Shown here one piece after another: positions 10,701 to 21,985 of a stretch of DNA of 64,000 nucleotides. The DNA is taken from contig CM070559.1 of NCBI GenBank assembly GCA_036346405.1, forward strand, positions 39,779,889 through 39,843,888, given 5' to 3'. The first letter of the stretch is position 1. Every line of letters begins with the position of its first letter. The notes beneath the pieces were generated by a model. It saw nothing but the letters and a program-made list of their open reading frames with translations, was not told the DNA's origin and did not search any database. The stretch comes from Phyllostachys edulis. Its lineage: Eukaryota > Streptophyta > Magnoliopsida > Poales > Poaceae. A program made the translations under genes and the position numbers.

Positions 10701-12609
10701 GAAAAACAACAAAGCGCTGTAAAATCATTTTCATAGGTCGTACCCCCTAGTAGCACTAACAAATCTTACCAGTATAGATCTTTGGTTAAGATAAATATTG
10801 TATCTTAGCTCTACATAACACATTTTCAAGGAATAAATTCAGTTTGCACAAGGTTTACCTAATGATCAGCAAGAACCAGAGGACTTGGGTAATACAAATG
10901 TGCCTTCAAATGTTACCACACTCATCGCACCTCCAAAACCACGTGCTACCAATGACACCCATAATAGCACAAGTAGGATCGGAAAGCCAATCATAGAGCA
11001 ATCAACCCAAAAGTAAAAAACTTAAGTTGAAGTTTAAATAATACAGATAACAAATTCAGTTACTACAACCAAAGCACGGATGATAGCGACACATATCATG
11101 ACTTGTTTTTCTAGTTTCACAAACCCACTCAAAAGTAAATAAGAGATCCTATGGAGCAAGACACACAGACAAAAAGGCTTTTTGTATCAATCCAATCCAT
11201 TCACCGTACCAGGAAATTCCAGCGGATGAACACTTATGTTACCAAGGAAAAAAAGCCCACCACCTGACCAAACGTGCATCAACAAGAACACAAGAAATCG
11301 CAATAACCGATCTCTGTTTCACAGCTAGTGTTGTGGTAACTGTTGAGGTATGAGTCTAAGAACCGAGGGTAGGGCACTCGCCCTCGAACGGTTGGCCATG
11401 CCACTACCAAGGCTCTGAGACTTAGTTGAAGATGAAGATGAGAGACTAAGAACATTGTTTATTCCTTGTTTAATTGATAATGGATACATGCTATCTCTTT
11501 TATAGGACAACCCGACTTGACGCCTAAGAAATAATCTATAAGGAAACCTATCAATCCAATCAAATCTTTCCAATTATTAAAAATAATCTTCCTAATAATA
11601 ACTAGATAGATAAGGAATCTCAAAATAACCTAACTAACCAACTATTCTTCATTCTAGGAAACCAATCGGCATGTAAAATACGTGCTACAGTACCAACAGG
11701 TGATGTTCACACGTCGCTAGATTACCCGCGGTACTGTTCGCAGGCCTGCTGCACCGCCTCGCTTTTTCTCCATAGCAGCTAGCCTCTGACACCACAATTT
11801 GCGCATAACATTAACCGGAATTCAGTACCTACTTTATTACAGTGAAAGTGGAGCTCGCAAGAGGTGGTGTAAGCTGTCCACCAGCCTAATATGCCATTCT
11901 AAACCACAGAACCACATTCTAAACCAAAGAACCTGTGGTGCATTTTCATAAAGGTTGCACAGAACCATTTTGCATTTACAATTCGGTGATTTTTTCCCCA
12001 AAAATCAAAACGATGGATCTAAACATCAGTGATCGGTCAACTAATTGTTTGCCAAAAGTCAGTCAAATTTTGTAACTGATGAATCTCTCCCTTCTTCCCC
12101 TCTTCCCCATCCCTAACCCTAACCCTAACCACCCAAACCCCACCGCCGACACCACCCAGAATAATCAAAATAGACTATAACACCTCAGTCATAAGCCACA
12201 CAACAATTAGCACAAAAAGTTAACAAAATCTAAACATCCCCATGGGAAATTGCGGGAACGTTAAACGGGCGCCGAAGCATCGACATCGAATAATTCCTAC
12301 ACAACTAAACAATCCGAGCCAATGGGGAAGCGATCCGCACCTCAGACTCTCGATGGTTTTGCACACGAACTTGAGGAGGCGGGCCACGGCGCCGTTGCGG
12401 AGGCGGCCATCCTTGACGAGGTGGTTCATGGAGGTGAGGAGGATGCCCTGGATCAGGTGGGCGCCGTCAGAGAGCGCCATACGGTACTTCTCCAGCGTCG
12501 GCAACAGCGGGCGGACGTCGACCACCTGCAGCACCAGCTGCGCCCCCGCCGCGGCCTCCTCGTCCTTCGACAAGGCAGCCACCGCCCCCCGCGTCAGGCG
12601 CGCATCCAT
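7790..12609 (-). CDS. Gene with three tandem RPA70 N-terminal domains (four coding exons)
   Basis: Coding exons by hand splicing: 12609-12341, 10673-10236, 8727-8275, 7919-7790 (stop TGA at 7792-7790), giving 1290 nt and 429 residues. All three introns have GT-AG ends and phase 2, and each domain is split by an intron. Domain 1 is about residues 1-115 (KYRMALSDG at 41-49, then VIVVFQLDVLQ), domain 2 about 153-262 (MYHLVLSDG at 187-195, then MMIIIQLEVLQ), domain 3 about 299-411 (RYRMVLSDG at 337-345, then FIMIIQLEILR). Ser-, Asn- and Gly-rich linkers join them. In RPA1 this domain recruits checkpoint and repair proteins, but RPA1 continues with three OB folds and a zinc finger that are absent here. 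The basic-cleft position of the VRP motif is kept in domain 1 (R33), Ser in domain 2 (S176) and Leu in domain 3 (L330). A nuclear adaptor role is inference. A TATA-like box lies at 12709-12702. Confidence 0.8.
8885..11000 (-). repeat. Intron segments repeated with the RPA70N exons
   Basis: A TTTGCACAAGGTTTRCCTAATGATCAGCAAGAA-like stretch, followed about 70-100 bp later by a CCACCCAxCCCATCTCC-like stretch, occurs near 8890-9000, 9388-9500, 10838-10930 and, outside this gene, 14210-14300. Copies at 8.9, 10.8 and 14.2 kb each lie on the upstream side (minus-strand sense) of an RPA70N exon. The copy at 9.4 kb has no exon and looks like a duplicate whose exon was lost. The duplicated unit was therefore genomic (exon plus intron), not a processed copy. 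Confidence 0.6.
11341..11698 (-). repeat. Solo copia-type LTR in intron 1 of the RPA70N gene
   Basis: On the minus strand this 358-bp block runs from TGTTGGTACTGTAGCACGTA to ACTCATACCTCAACA. It contains a TATA-like CCTATAAAAGAGATAG and an AATAAACAATG polyadenylation-like signal in LTR order. No second LTR or coding region adjoins, so it is a solo LTR. The flanking 5 bp (GTAAC and GGTGA) do not match, so the target duplication is not confirmed. Confidence 0.6.
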
Positions 12610-12622
12610 GCCTCGGCAGACC

Positions 12623-12635
12623 TTCCAGAAGCTTC
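12623..12635 (-). promoter_or_regulatory. Heat-shock-element-like trimer upstream of the three-domain RPA70N gene
   Basis: The minus-strand sequence GAAGCTTCTGGAA is a GAA-TTC-GAA trimer 13 bp before the ATG at 12609. It lies downstream of the TATA-like box (12709-12702), hence probably in the 5' UTR. It could act there, or simply be conserved leader sequence. Confidence 0.4.
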
Positions 12636-12701
12636 CGGGAGTGCGCGATCGCGATTAGCGAGGGGGTGAAGGGTTTCGAGTTTGGGGAAATCTCGGAACC
12701 C

Positions 12702-12709
12702 TATATAAG
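12702..12709 (-). promoter_or_regulatory. TATA-like box of the three-domain RPA70N gene
   Basis: TTATATAG on the minus strand lies about 95 bp before the ATG at 12609, a normal distance for a plant TATA box with a short leader. No other candidate is closer. Confidence 0.45.
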
Positions 12710-13673
12710 GAGGAAGCGGAGAGCTCAGAGTTGTGGAAGGAGCAGTGGTGTATGGGGTGCGGCGATGGGGAATGGCCTGTTGGCTGGTGAGATATTTTGC
12801 GGATCTCGAGGCAATCGTGCGGTACATATGGGGCAAGGTGTATGGACCGGGTGTAGCTGCGTAGGGTATTTGAGCCTGGCGATTTTGGGTGGGAAACTGA
12901 AGCGCGAGGGGATGAGAGGAATGCTGGACGAGAAAGCGGTAAAAAGCCCGTGTGTTAGGTGGGCCCCACCAAAGTAAATAATAGCCCAAATTTGTTATCT
13001 GCTACAGTGAACTGGTGTTGGGTTATTTTGAGTTTTGGTTTTCAATTCGGACGCATTTGCGGGAATTTTTCGGCGTTTCCTGCGTGCATTTAACTTTTTC
13101 ATAGGAAATTTCTGCGTTCCAAACAATTACAGATTCTGGGGGCAGTGATGCAATTTTATGGGTTTTCATCCTCATGACAACATCGTCTTAAATTTCGCCA
13201 TTGGCAAGCAAAAGAACAGCATTTAATATCCTTGACAATATTTTCACTGCATCCCTTCCACGTCACAGACATACATCCAGACTCACTCGAGTCACCTTTG
13301 AGATGATCCAGGCAGGTCCAGATATATAAAACACAAGCCACCACATAAACTGATAAACCGGATCGTAGTAGTACATAAGCAAGTCCTTCATACGGAGCAA
13401 TGACAAACTCGGCCTGCCTTGACAGCCAGAGTACATCTACCGTAATAAGCCTGCATCTACAGGAAGTGGATCCTCGTATAGTTTGGTGGCATCAGAGCTC
13501 TTCCGCACCGTCCAATCGTCAGAGAACGGCTCAGATCAATAGTGTGCAGTGAAAATCGTTAGGTGTAAACAGTGAAATTGTGATAGTATTTTTTGGGTTC
13601 AGTAAAATGCTACTGTTTGTACAGTATATGGTGTACTGCAGAGTACTGTGGCGGCGAAACCAGATTGCTGCTT

Positions 13674-13845
13674 CTACGCCCCCATGCCTTGGCCACTGGA
13701 ACAGGATCCACCGTCGTGCCCCTGCATAACCGACCGCGGATTTAGCATTTGATTCCTCATGTTTGCATCCCGCCTGATATAGGGCATGGGGCTTCCAGTC
13801 AGCGCGCGCTCGATTTGCAGAACTTCAAATTGGAAAATTATGGTC
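13674..13845 (-). pseudogene. Orphan terminal exon of an RPA70N-type gene
   Basis: After an acceptor (TTTGAG|GACC) the minus strand encodes RTIIFQFEVLQIERALTGSP, then a short polar tail to a TAG at 13676-13674. This matches exon 4 of the neighbouring gene (FIMIIQLEILRTQCKLIGSP, then stop), with the same phase-2 entry. No first exon lies within the next several kilobases; the nearest candidate is the decayed exon at 27.9-28.4 kb, beyond many transposons. It is either the 3' end of that broken gene or a remnant of another tandem unit. Confidence 0.6.
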
Positions 13846-15394
13846 CTCAAAGGCAGGAGCAGATCTACAGTGTATGGACCAGGGTGAAATGACACCGACA
13901 TTTTCTAGCCCAATCCAAATAACCTTCTTAGTATATAAGTATATAGCCCCTTATTATAAGCTACGATTTAGTGTTACGACTTCGTAGTGACCCCAACAAT
14001 CTTTTTTCTTGAATCGCCCTTGCTGAAAGGACTTCAGAAAAAAAAAAGTTCTGAATTTAGAAAATTAGAAGCCAACATACTGCATGCTGCATACAGCTGG
14101 TAGAGCATTGTAAATTCGTTGGATAGTTAGCATTCCAGATATACCCCTTCGTTAACATATATCATGCATGTGGCTACTACTGTCTTCCTAAGACATTTCA
14201 GCAAATAAATTTTGTGAATTGCACAAGGTTTGCTTAATGATCAGCAAGAAACAGTGGACCAAGGAAACTACTAAATGTGACACTCCAAATATTACCACCC
14301 AATCCCATTTCTAGAATCTAAAATGTAACACCTAAGAAAGTAGAATCAGGAAACGGTTAATAGAGAATACAAAACATATTAAAAGATGAAGTTTAATTCA
14401 GGAATAAGTCCATGGAACTATTGAAAAGGGGTAAACAACCTCTCAACTTCAACACTGGTTATTTAACACCCCATCTTCGAAAACTAGGTTAAACCACACC
14501 CATGGCGGTTTAGAGTGGCTGTTTTGCTGAGTAGGATGTTTGTTTGGGCTTGTTTACCACGTCGTCGCGCACATGTGGCAGAAGGGTCCACCAGCTAGGT
14601 AAGTGAGAGGTTAGGGCTGGGTCGTAAGTCGTAACCCATGCCCTTCGACTCACCACACAGATCGCAAAACCCTCGAGGTAGTCGTCCTCTTGTTCGGGAA
14701 GCAGCAATAGCGAACGGCGACGCGCGTCGCAGGCGATGAGAACGCAAGACTCAGAGCACTCGGCCGGTGGCGTTGTTGAGGTGAGTCGCAGACACCTCCT
14801 TGCCTCCCTCTCGATCGTGGATACGTGATGCATACGAACTGCTCCCCATCCGGCACGGTGGCAGCGGCAGCGGCCTATACGATGACGAAGTTGTATGTAG
14901 TGCGGATTCATGCCGAGCACCTGTTGGTTTTTCTTGTGAAGATTGATCTTTTATACGTAGAGCAGCTTGCACATCATTTTCCAAATCCGGGTTTGAAGTA
15001 ACAAAGTTTACAGTGCTATCTGCATGTCATCTTGTCTTTATTTTTCCCGGTAGATCAAATATGAATACTTGATTTGTTAAAGCAGAGAATATGCAAGTTT
15101 AAAAGACTGTACAGCTAGAAAAGTCTGCGTGAATCATGATATCTTGAACATCAATAGCACTTGTTCTACCCAGGTGCAAGCATCAGCCCCTAACTCAAGC
15201 CAGACATTCAGTGCAGAAGTAGCCCCTGCCAAGAGGCCAAGAAGTACCAGCAACTTGAAGTTCGGAAGAAAAGGTGATTGTGGTGAATCAGTTTGTGTGT
15301 ATGGAGGATGTGCACAGAACCTGTAATGAACTTATTTAGGTTTTATTTTGCCTGTTTGTGTTGCATGGTGCCATATAATTGTGATCAACTTATC
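13846..15394. other. Spacer with an RPA-unit intron remnant and an exon-like fragment
   Basis: 14050-14350 resembles intron sequence of the RPA70N gene. 14400-14950 holds no supported gene. On the plus strand about 15175-15272 is exon-like: it starts after ACCCAG, encodes KRPRSTSNLKFGRKG near its end, and finishes at AAAAG|GTGATT. The product is not recognised. Confidence 0.35.
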
Positions 15395-18204
15395 GGCCGT
15401 ATCAGGTGCACATGAGTATATGTGTGAACATATGCACAAACGACATCTGCTCGTCCATCGGCAATCGGACGGCGAGCAGTGAGCAAGCGCAAGGCGATAT
15501 GCCGCGAAGGACACTTTTGCGTTTCCGCCCACCCAGCCGAACAAGTCCCACGACATCCATTCCCCAATCTCATGCTGAACCCTAATTTTGCTCTGGTGAC
15601 CGTGGCGGCGCTCCACCTCCCCCTTGACGGCCGCTCCACCTCCCCCTTGATGGCCGCTCCGCCTCCCCCTTAAGCCTCGTGCGCCACTCCGCCTCCCCCT
15701 TGTGCTTCTTGCGCCTCCACCTCACCCAAATCGAGCGCTCATCTCCTGATTCCTGAACTTGAAGAAGAATAGGGTTCTCGGTTTCGCCATTGCTTGCTAC
15801 CGCCGGACCAAGAAGAAACCCTCACTCTCACCGCCATGGCGGCATGAAGAGCTTCTCGGTGGCGGTGGACGCGCGTGTCCCTAGCCCTATTCTCCGATGT
15901 ATCCAACAAATGTAGGTATGTCTCTTACGCTTCCCTCATCTTCCGTCACCACTTTTAACACTTCTGTTGTAACCACGAGTTCTCTGAGCTTCTCGGAGTT
16001 CTTGCTTCCATCCATGAACTACAAAATGTCTTTGTGAGACCATTGGCTCAAGATTTCTAGTGTTGAACACCCAGGAGCTCCTCGACTGATGCGATCAGAA
16101 AGCCGAGCCGGAGGTTGCTTTTCTCAATGCATCACTGCACGCGTTCGTGCACTAAATCAGCAATTGGGAATCCGGAATTGATGCTATCGGTTGTACATGC
16201 CTTGTATGACCACTTAGTCGATATATCGTGCGGATGTGTTCCTGTTCTAGCGGCGGCTCACAAGGCTCTCCTCTCCAAGTTGAGGGAGTCGTGACCACAA
16301 GAACCTGCATTGCGAGGTTGTCTACAACTACTCCGGTCGAAGCATGTTGTTACTCTAGCTGTTGTTGATTTCACATGATGATATCGTTCTTGTGTGGTAT
16401 GTTGACGGTTCGCGTGATTTTGGGTTTCAGATAACGGAATCCCTGAAGTGATGTGGGATCTCTGATGATACGACGTACATCCTTGAAGCTCATTTTGATG
16501 CTTCAGATGATGAGGTTGTATAATGTTTACGACACCTATCTTATGGTTTTGCATTGCACGACGCATCATTGGTTGCTATCAAGTCCTCAGCCGAGGGAAG
16601 CAATGGCGGCAATACTAGCTTCTAGAGATGAATTCGTCTCTGGAGCATTTGAAGGACCATTCAAGTTTGCTGTGAAGCCGCTGATGAAGCCCACATACCT
16701 TCTGGAGATGAATGGCTTCTAGATATCTTGATTTCTTCCTGGGTATCTAGCTTGTTGGTGCTGCATGTTTTTGTGTTGTATGAATGATCCAAATGTATGT
16801 GCTATGTTTTTTTTTGGAATGGAAGCATGGACTTGAATGTGTAAGCTTATTCCTGAAAATGTCTAGTCAATGGAGGCAATGGAAGCAACATTATGATTTT
16901 GTTGTCTGAACTTGAAATGTTTCATGGCACTCTGTAACTATTTCTTGGACATTGCTTGTTTTGGAGTATCTATATGCATTGAAGACCTCTTCACCAAAAT
17001 ATACCCTAGGTGTAACTATTTTTCTAACAATAGTATCATGTCGACAAGCCATGAATCTAACACATTTGAAGGTCAGCATCACTTGATGGATCTGCCCCCA
17101 ACCCCTGCACTTAGATATTTCGATAGTGATATTTGGACCCTCAATTTTCTTCCTCTAATATGTATAATGCAGATTGAAACAAAAATAACCACTGATGTAT
17201 TGATTAAAAAGAGACAACTTTCAGGGACATCCAAATATTGGTACATGTGAAAAAAGACATTCTGATATCACAAAATCATGCTATTCTGATATCAATTGGT
17301 TAGTCTTTTTGGTACATCCTCTACGGTAGTGAAGTCGAAGTCATAGACTGCAAATCAGTAGGCAGTGGAAGACTGCTAGCAAAATCCTCATAGCTTGTTG
17401 TGCGCTCCCCGACTTTCTCCACAAAAATCTCTTTCATTTGGCTATCCATCTTTTAAGTTATGAAACGGTGCATCCTCTTGAACTTCAATTCGATGAACTT
17501 CAGTTTGCACTCATCATTCACTACAACTCCTGATGCTGCGTTTGCCTGTGTGCATAAACATCATGTAAAGAAATTTGTGAATTCTCGTAGTTACACAGGT
17601 AACAACAACCTTGACTCTCTATTCGAACAACAACCTTGACCGCTGCTGGAGGGGGAGGCGATGGCTAGAAGGGGAGGCGGCGGCTGGAAGGGAGGCGACG
17701 ATCGAAGGGAAGCGGTGGTGGAAGGAGGCGTACAGTGGAGAGTCGCCGAGCAAGGTGCGGCGCCGAGTCGTCGGCGGCGACTCGGTGAGACGCAAGAGGT
17801 GGCGCAGGGCTCATCACGGTTAGCGCGCAGAATCGGCGTAGGGGTGGTCGGGAGAGCTCGGCCTTGAACCTAGCGGGAACACAGGGCTCGGTGCATGGCG
17901 GAGCAATGAGCGATGTAAGATAGGCCCGCCACCAGTACCGTGGTAGGCGGGGTAAGGCGGTGGCGGGCTGGGGGGTGACGCAGGGAGCGCGAAGGCGAAG
18001 AGCAGAGATGGAGAAGAGAACGCACAACGTGGGGGGCCGAAAGGAGAAGAAATTGCTCGCGCGGGGGGCAAATCGCAAATTGCGCTGTGAAGTGGGACAG
18101 GGGCACGCCCGTCTCGATCTCGGCCGTCCGTTTCTGGTCGGACGGCTCTCATTGCCCATGTGCATATGTCCATGAATGTGTGCTTGTGCACAGGATACGT
18201 TCCC
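15395..18204 (+). mobile_element. Non-autonomous Mutator-like element (Pack-MULE type)
   Basis: This 2810-bp element is bounded by a perfect 9-bp direct duplication, CAACTTATC at 15386-15394 and 18205-18213, the size made by Mutator transposases. Its ends are imperfect inverted repeats: left GGCCGTATCAGGTGCAC, right (reverse strand) GGGAACGTATCCTGTGCAC. A shared ACATATGCACA follows about 30 bp further in. No transposase is present. The interior is GC-rich near both ends and carries gene-like DNA: an actin-depolymerizing-factor fragment (17320-17545, minus) and an unidentified plus-strand stretch (about 15830-16722) that ends in an open frame with AMAAILASRDEFVSGAFEGP. Acquisition of host gene pieces is the defining feature of Pack-MULEs. 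Confidence 0.8.
17320..17545 (-). pseudogene. ADF: Captured actin-depolymerizing factor (ADF/cofilin) gene fragment
   Basis: From an acceptor at 17547-17546 (CACACAG|GCAAACGC) the minus strand encodes ANAASGVVVNDECKLKFIEL, KFKRMHRFIT, a stop, then KMDSQMKEIFVEKVGERTTS and YEDFASSLP (ending near 17368). After a second intron-like gap with TTTGCAG comes YDFDFTTVEDV. Order and splice positions match the second and third exons of plant ADF genes, where exon 1 encodes only the initiator Met. About half of the usual 140 residues are covered. The in-frame stop and missing C-terminal half rule out a functional ADF. It lies antisense inside the Mutator-like element. Confidence 0.75.
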
Positions 18205-18213
18205 CAACTTATC

Positions 18214-18532
18214 TAAGTGTTATTTTTCCCAAAACTTATCCAGAATAGAGTGAGCTGAATCACGGAGTACATGTGTTATTTTGTGAAGACAAAACTCATG
18301 AATGGTTGATTCTGTAATGAATGGTACCTCCTAGTTATGAATGCTTATGACTCAATCTTATGAATGGATTATGCAGTAACATGAATCATTTCACGGGTAC
18401 ATAAACATGACTGAAATACAACACCTTTTTAATTGCAAATCATACTTCCTCATAGCACTTTTTTCATTATCATACTTCCTCAGTAATATAATACAACAAT
18501 GTTCACTTACAAAAAATACAAAAGGGCATACA
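18214..18532. other. Gene-free AT-rich spacer
   Basis: Low-complexity ATGAATGG/TCATACTTCCTCA-type sequence is present. No gene or defined repeat boundary is seen. Confidence 0.4.
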
Positions 18533-20275
18533 TGTAACATCCCAAATCTGGGTTTGTGTTTCAAATGTAAGAAAATAAGAAGAAATTAAAACTTTTCTTG
18601 CATCTTGTTGTTTTTGAACTTTTTTGTAATTCTTGTAAAGGAAATGTGGAATTCAAAAACTCCAATCTCCTATTGACTAAAGTCATGACCCCTTTTCAAT
18701 CTTGCTGAGAATCTTGTGATCAACCTATGGAAATATTTTTTTCTTGGTTCTAGGGCTGCTGTGTAACTCCTCTGAAAAATTTCATAATTTTTAGAAATTA
18801 TTTGATAATTTTAAGAAGCTAGTCAAACCAGTTTGACTCTTGGTCAAACCCTAGAACAAACCTTGAGGAATTTTTGGAGAAAAATTTTGTGCATAAAAAT
18901 ATCTAGAAATTTTATACAAGGTTGATCCTGGAGCTAGGAATCTCTAGTCAAAATTTCAGAATTTTTGGAGTTAGTTTGCTACCTCTAAAAAATTCTTCTA
19001 AGTTTCAGCTTATTCTAAACCCTAAGTCAACGCTACTGTTGGGTTTGAGTCGGACTCGAGTCCCTCAGTTCAACCCAACTGCTTAGCGCCCTGTTCCAGC
19101 CGTTCAAAATGCGCGTTGCTTTCTAGTCGTTGGATCTTGATCCAACCGACTCTGTTCGTCCCCTTTTGCGCGTGGGGTCGGATTGAGCAAACTGACCCAA
19201 GCCTTTTGACTCAACCCAACCAACTAAATGCACTCGGACCCGTTCAAAGTGGCGCGATGTATTTCAACCGTTGGATCCCTTTTCAACTGTTCAAATTTGA
19301 GTGAACGTTCGGACCGCCCGAGAGTCCATTTCAATCTCAACCGTTCATTTCCCATCGGACCGCCAGGGTTGCTTTGAACGTTCGGACTGTCTGAACATGA
19401 CTTTCAATCTGAGCCGTCCATTTCTAATCCAACCGTTAGAGTGCCTTGGCTCGTGCCTGTTGGTTTGGCTCAACCCACTCGCCTGTTCTAACTCGAGCCA
19501 CCTTGTTTCCTCTCGCTGACCGGTGGGCCCTCGCCTTTCCTGTTTTTCCCCTTCCTCCGGTCGCGCTCGTGCGCGCGCGCCAGAGCACCAGGGCATGGGA
19601 GAGCTCTTGTGCCTTGTCCCCTCGCGCGTCACCTTCAACGGCTCTTAGCCGAGTTAATGCGTGTCAGCGTTTCACCCCCGAAGTCGTGGTCGCACCTGCT
19701 CCCATCTCCTCAGCTCGCCCATGGCAGTGCTTGGACCGGGCTCATCGTGGAGCTCTGTCCTTGCTCGGTTATTTGCCCTCTAGCTATATAAAGCCCCGAG
19801 CCCCTCCTCATCTCTTTTCTAGCACCCCCATAGCTTTGCCTTGCTTCCTCTCTACTTGTTTGAGCTCAAACACCAGAGATCCTCACATCGCCATTGTCGA
19901 CCGTGAAGCTCCTTCGTCGCCGCCGGTGCTTCGAGGGTTCTTTTTCACTTCTATTCGCGTCACTTCGCGCCCCTCATCGCCTTAATCTCTTCCCCTAACT
20001 CAATTTTGGATTGCTTTCACAGGAATCATCCAATTTGGGATTTGTTCTCTTTCGGCTGAGTTTCACTCCTTTCGTCCCCAACCCCGATAAGGACCTCCTC
20101 TCTTCAATTCTTTGCTCATGGACCATCCTTGAGCCCTATTGAAGCTAACCCGATCACACGGTCTTGTTCTCTTTGCTCAGACCGTCGTCCCCGCATTGTC
20201 TTCCTCAGCGTCGGTACGAGTCTTCGTCGCCGGAGCTCCTCCGGCCATCTCCTAGCCTCTCCAGCACTCAGTTTG
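18533..20275 (+). repeat. LTR fragment of the TGTAACATCCC family
   Basis: It starts TGTAACATCCCAAATCTGGG, matching the reverse-oriented element that ends at 44179 (TGTAACATCCCAAATCTTGG), and the next 100 bp are recognisably related. A TATA box (AGCTATATAAAGCCCCGAGC) lies at about 19782, followed by a pyrimidine-rich leader, as in a long plant LTR. The right end is not resolved: no TG...CA closure or copy of the left 5-bp flank (ATACA) was found. The right limit is approximate and the LTR is probably truncated. GC-rich ORFs inside it are not genes. Confidence 0.55.
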
Positions 20276-21985
20276 GGCACAAGGAGGGTGCTTTTGATAA
20301 TCAAATGCAGTTTGAGTGTGTTCCGTGGATCTGGTTTTGGGGGAAATTGGCGGAGGGAACTTTTAGATCCCTTTGAATGCTTATATGACAAAACTGGGTT
20401 TAGATGATCTGATGAGATTTAGTAAGTACTAAAAATAGGGTTAGAAGTTTGGCTATTGTCAAATTACAAGCCTTTTTGTTTCTTAGATACTTTAAGAACT
20501 CAAGATGCAGTCTTAGTTTAGTTGTACTGTTGTAGGATGTGATAAGTATCTATCAAAGCAGGAATACCTGTTATATGCACATTGTTATTAAGATCTGAGT
20601 ATCCAGCATTTTTAGTTAAGGCTAGCCTCTTTAGCAAACTAATCTCTATATTCCGATTGGCTATTCTTTATCCATACAAAAATGACTATCATTTATACTG
20701 GGATACTAATATGTCATGCTTGGCCTATTGAGGCGTGACATTTCATTTATTTATATAATCTGGACATTGTCTATATTTATCCAGTTTATGTAATAGACAC
20801 CTTTGTTCTTGAACATTGTCTGATTTATAGCAAGATGCACAAATTGTTACCTCGACCATGCTCCCATCTATTAGTGTAAATGAATAATAGCATTAGTTTT
20901 GCCATCTTGGAACTGACTCAAGTCTTTTGTTTATTGTTAAAAAAACAGCCATGGGAGACACAGCAATACTCACATCTGAGGCTTGGTTATGGTACATGAG
21001 AGCAACCAACAACTCAGAAGCCTGTGCATCGGCATGTCCGATTGGTTAAATTTTCCTGGCTGTTGTAAAATTGCTTGTGCATCTACATGTGTAGTGAGAT
21101 TTGGCAATGTTCATGCTTATTGTGTTCAGTTATTCTGCAAGTTAACTAAAATTTCGAAAGATTGCCCACTGTGAAAGATGTTGGTATGATGCATGCTCAC
21201 TATCAAAGATATTGGTATGATGCATGCTCCATTTTTATCAAACATGCAACTCAGGTCTTTAGTGTGCTTATGATGCATGTTCACTGTGAAACCATTATTT
21301 TGGGCATGACTGACTAACTGTTCTATATTCTTACTGTCACTTTTGCCATGCCCAATTTCAGCAGTCTCAGGAAAGGGTTCAGTCAGAAGCCCCCCATCTA
21401 TTGGAATGGCCCCAAGCACCAGCACAGATGACAAATCTCGAATCTCTCATGATGATTCATATCTTCACAAGGAAGTGCGATGTATTAATACCAATGGAAT
21501 AGAAGAATAGTTGGAGTTGTCAGCCGGTAAAAATAGTAGCCCACAAGATTCAAATGTATAATAGAAAGGAAGTGACTGAAGTTGAGGACGACGCAACCGA
21601 AAATGACAATGGTACACCAAAAAATAGTTCTGTGTAATTTATATTTATTATACGGTTTAGGATCCCATCTGGTGATATGTATCACTCTCTTTTGAGGTTC
21701 CGTTGCGACGCACAAACACCTTTTAGTTTTGTTACTTTAATATTGTGATTTTTTTTCTTCCTAATGGTGCATTAATAGACTCTAATTTTTCATTGAAGGT
21801 TGATAAGATAAATGGATGACGCCATGGATGATATGTTGAATATGCAAGGTGGAGAATGGTGACATAGGCAGATGATTTTCATTACGTTTAGATTCCCTTC
21901 TGTTAGGAAGTGATGTTCAAGTAAAATATTTATATCATATCTTATGTGGATGGTTTTCTATGTAATATAACAATTTGTTTTTAAT
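20276..21985. other. Gene-free region, unresolved repeats
   Basis: Short disconnected open frames only. A GGTATGATGCATGCTC word is duplicated near 21183-21230. The right part may be interior to the CACTA-type element ending at 22415, which is inference. Confidence 0.35.

Noticed and set aside
12111..12132. CCCTAACCCTAACCCTAACC, an interstitial telomere-like run or telo-box
   Set aside because: Only three repeats, inside an intron; too short for a telomere remnant, and no promoter context for a telo-box.
14510..14984. Three overlapping minus-strand ORFs of 68-136 codons
   Set aside because: No domain, no splice sites fitting a gene, biased composition in all frames.
19446..19985. A 179-codon plus-strand ORF
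   Set aside because: It crosses the TATA box and leader of the LTR at 18533 and shows no domain.
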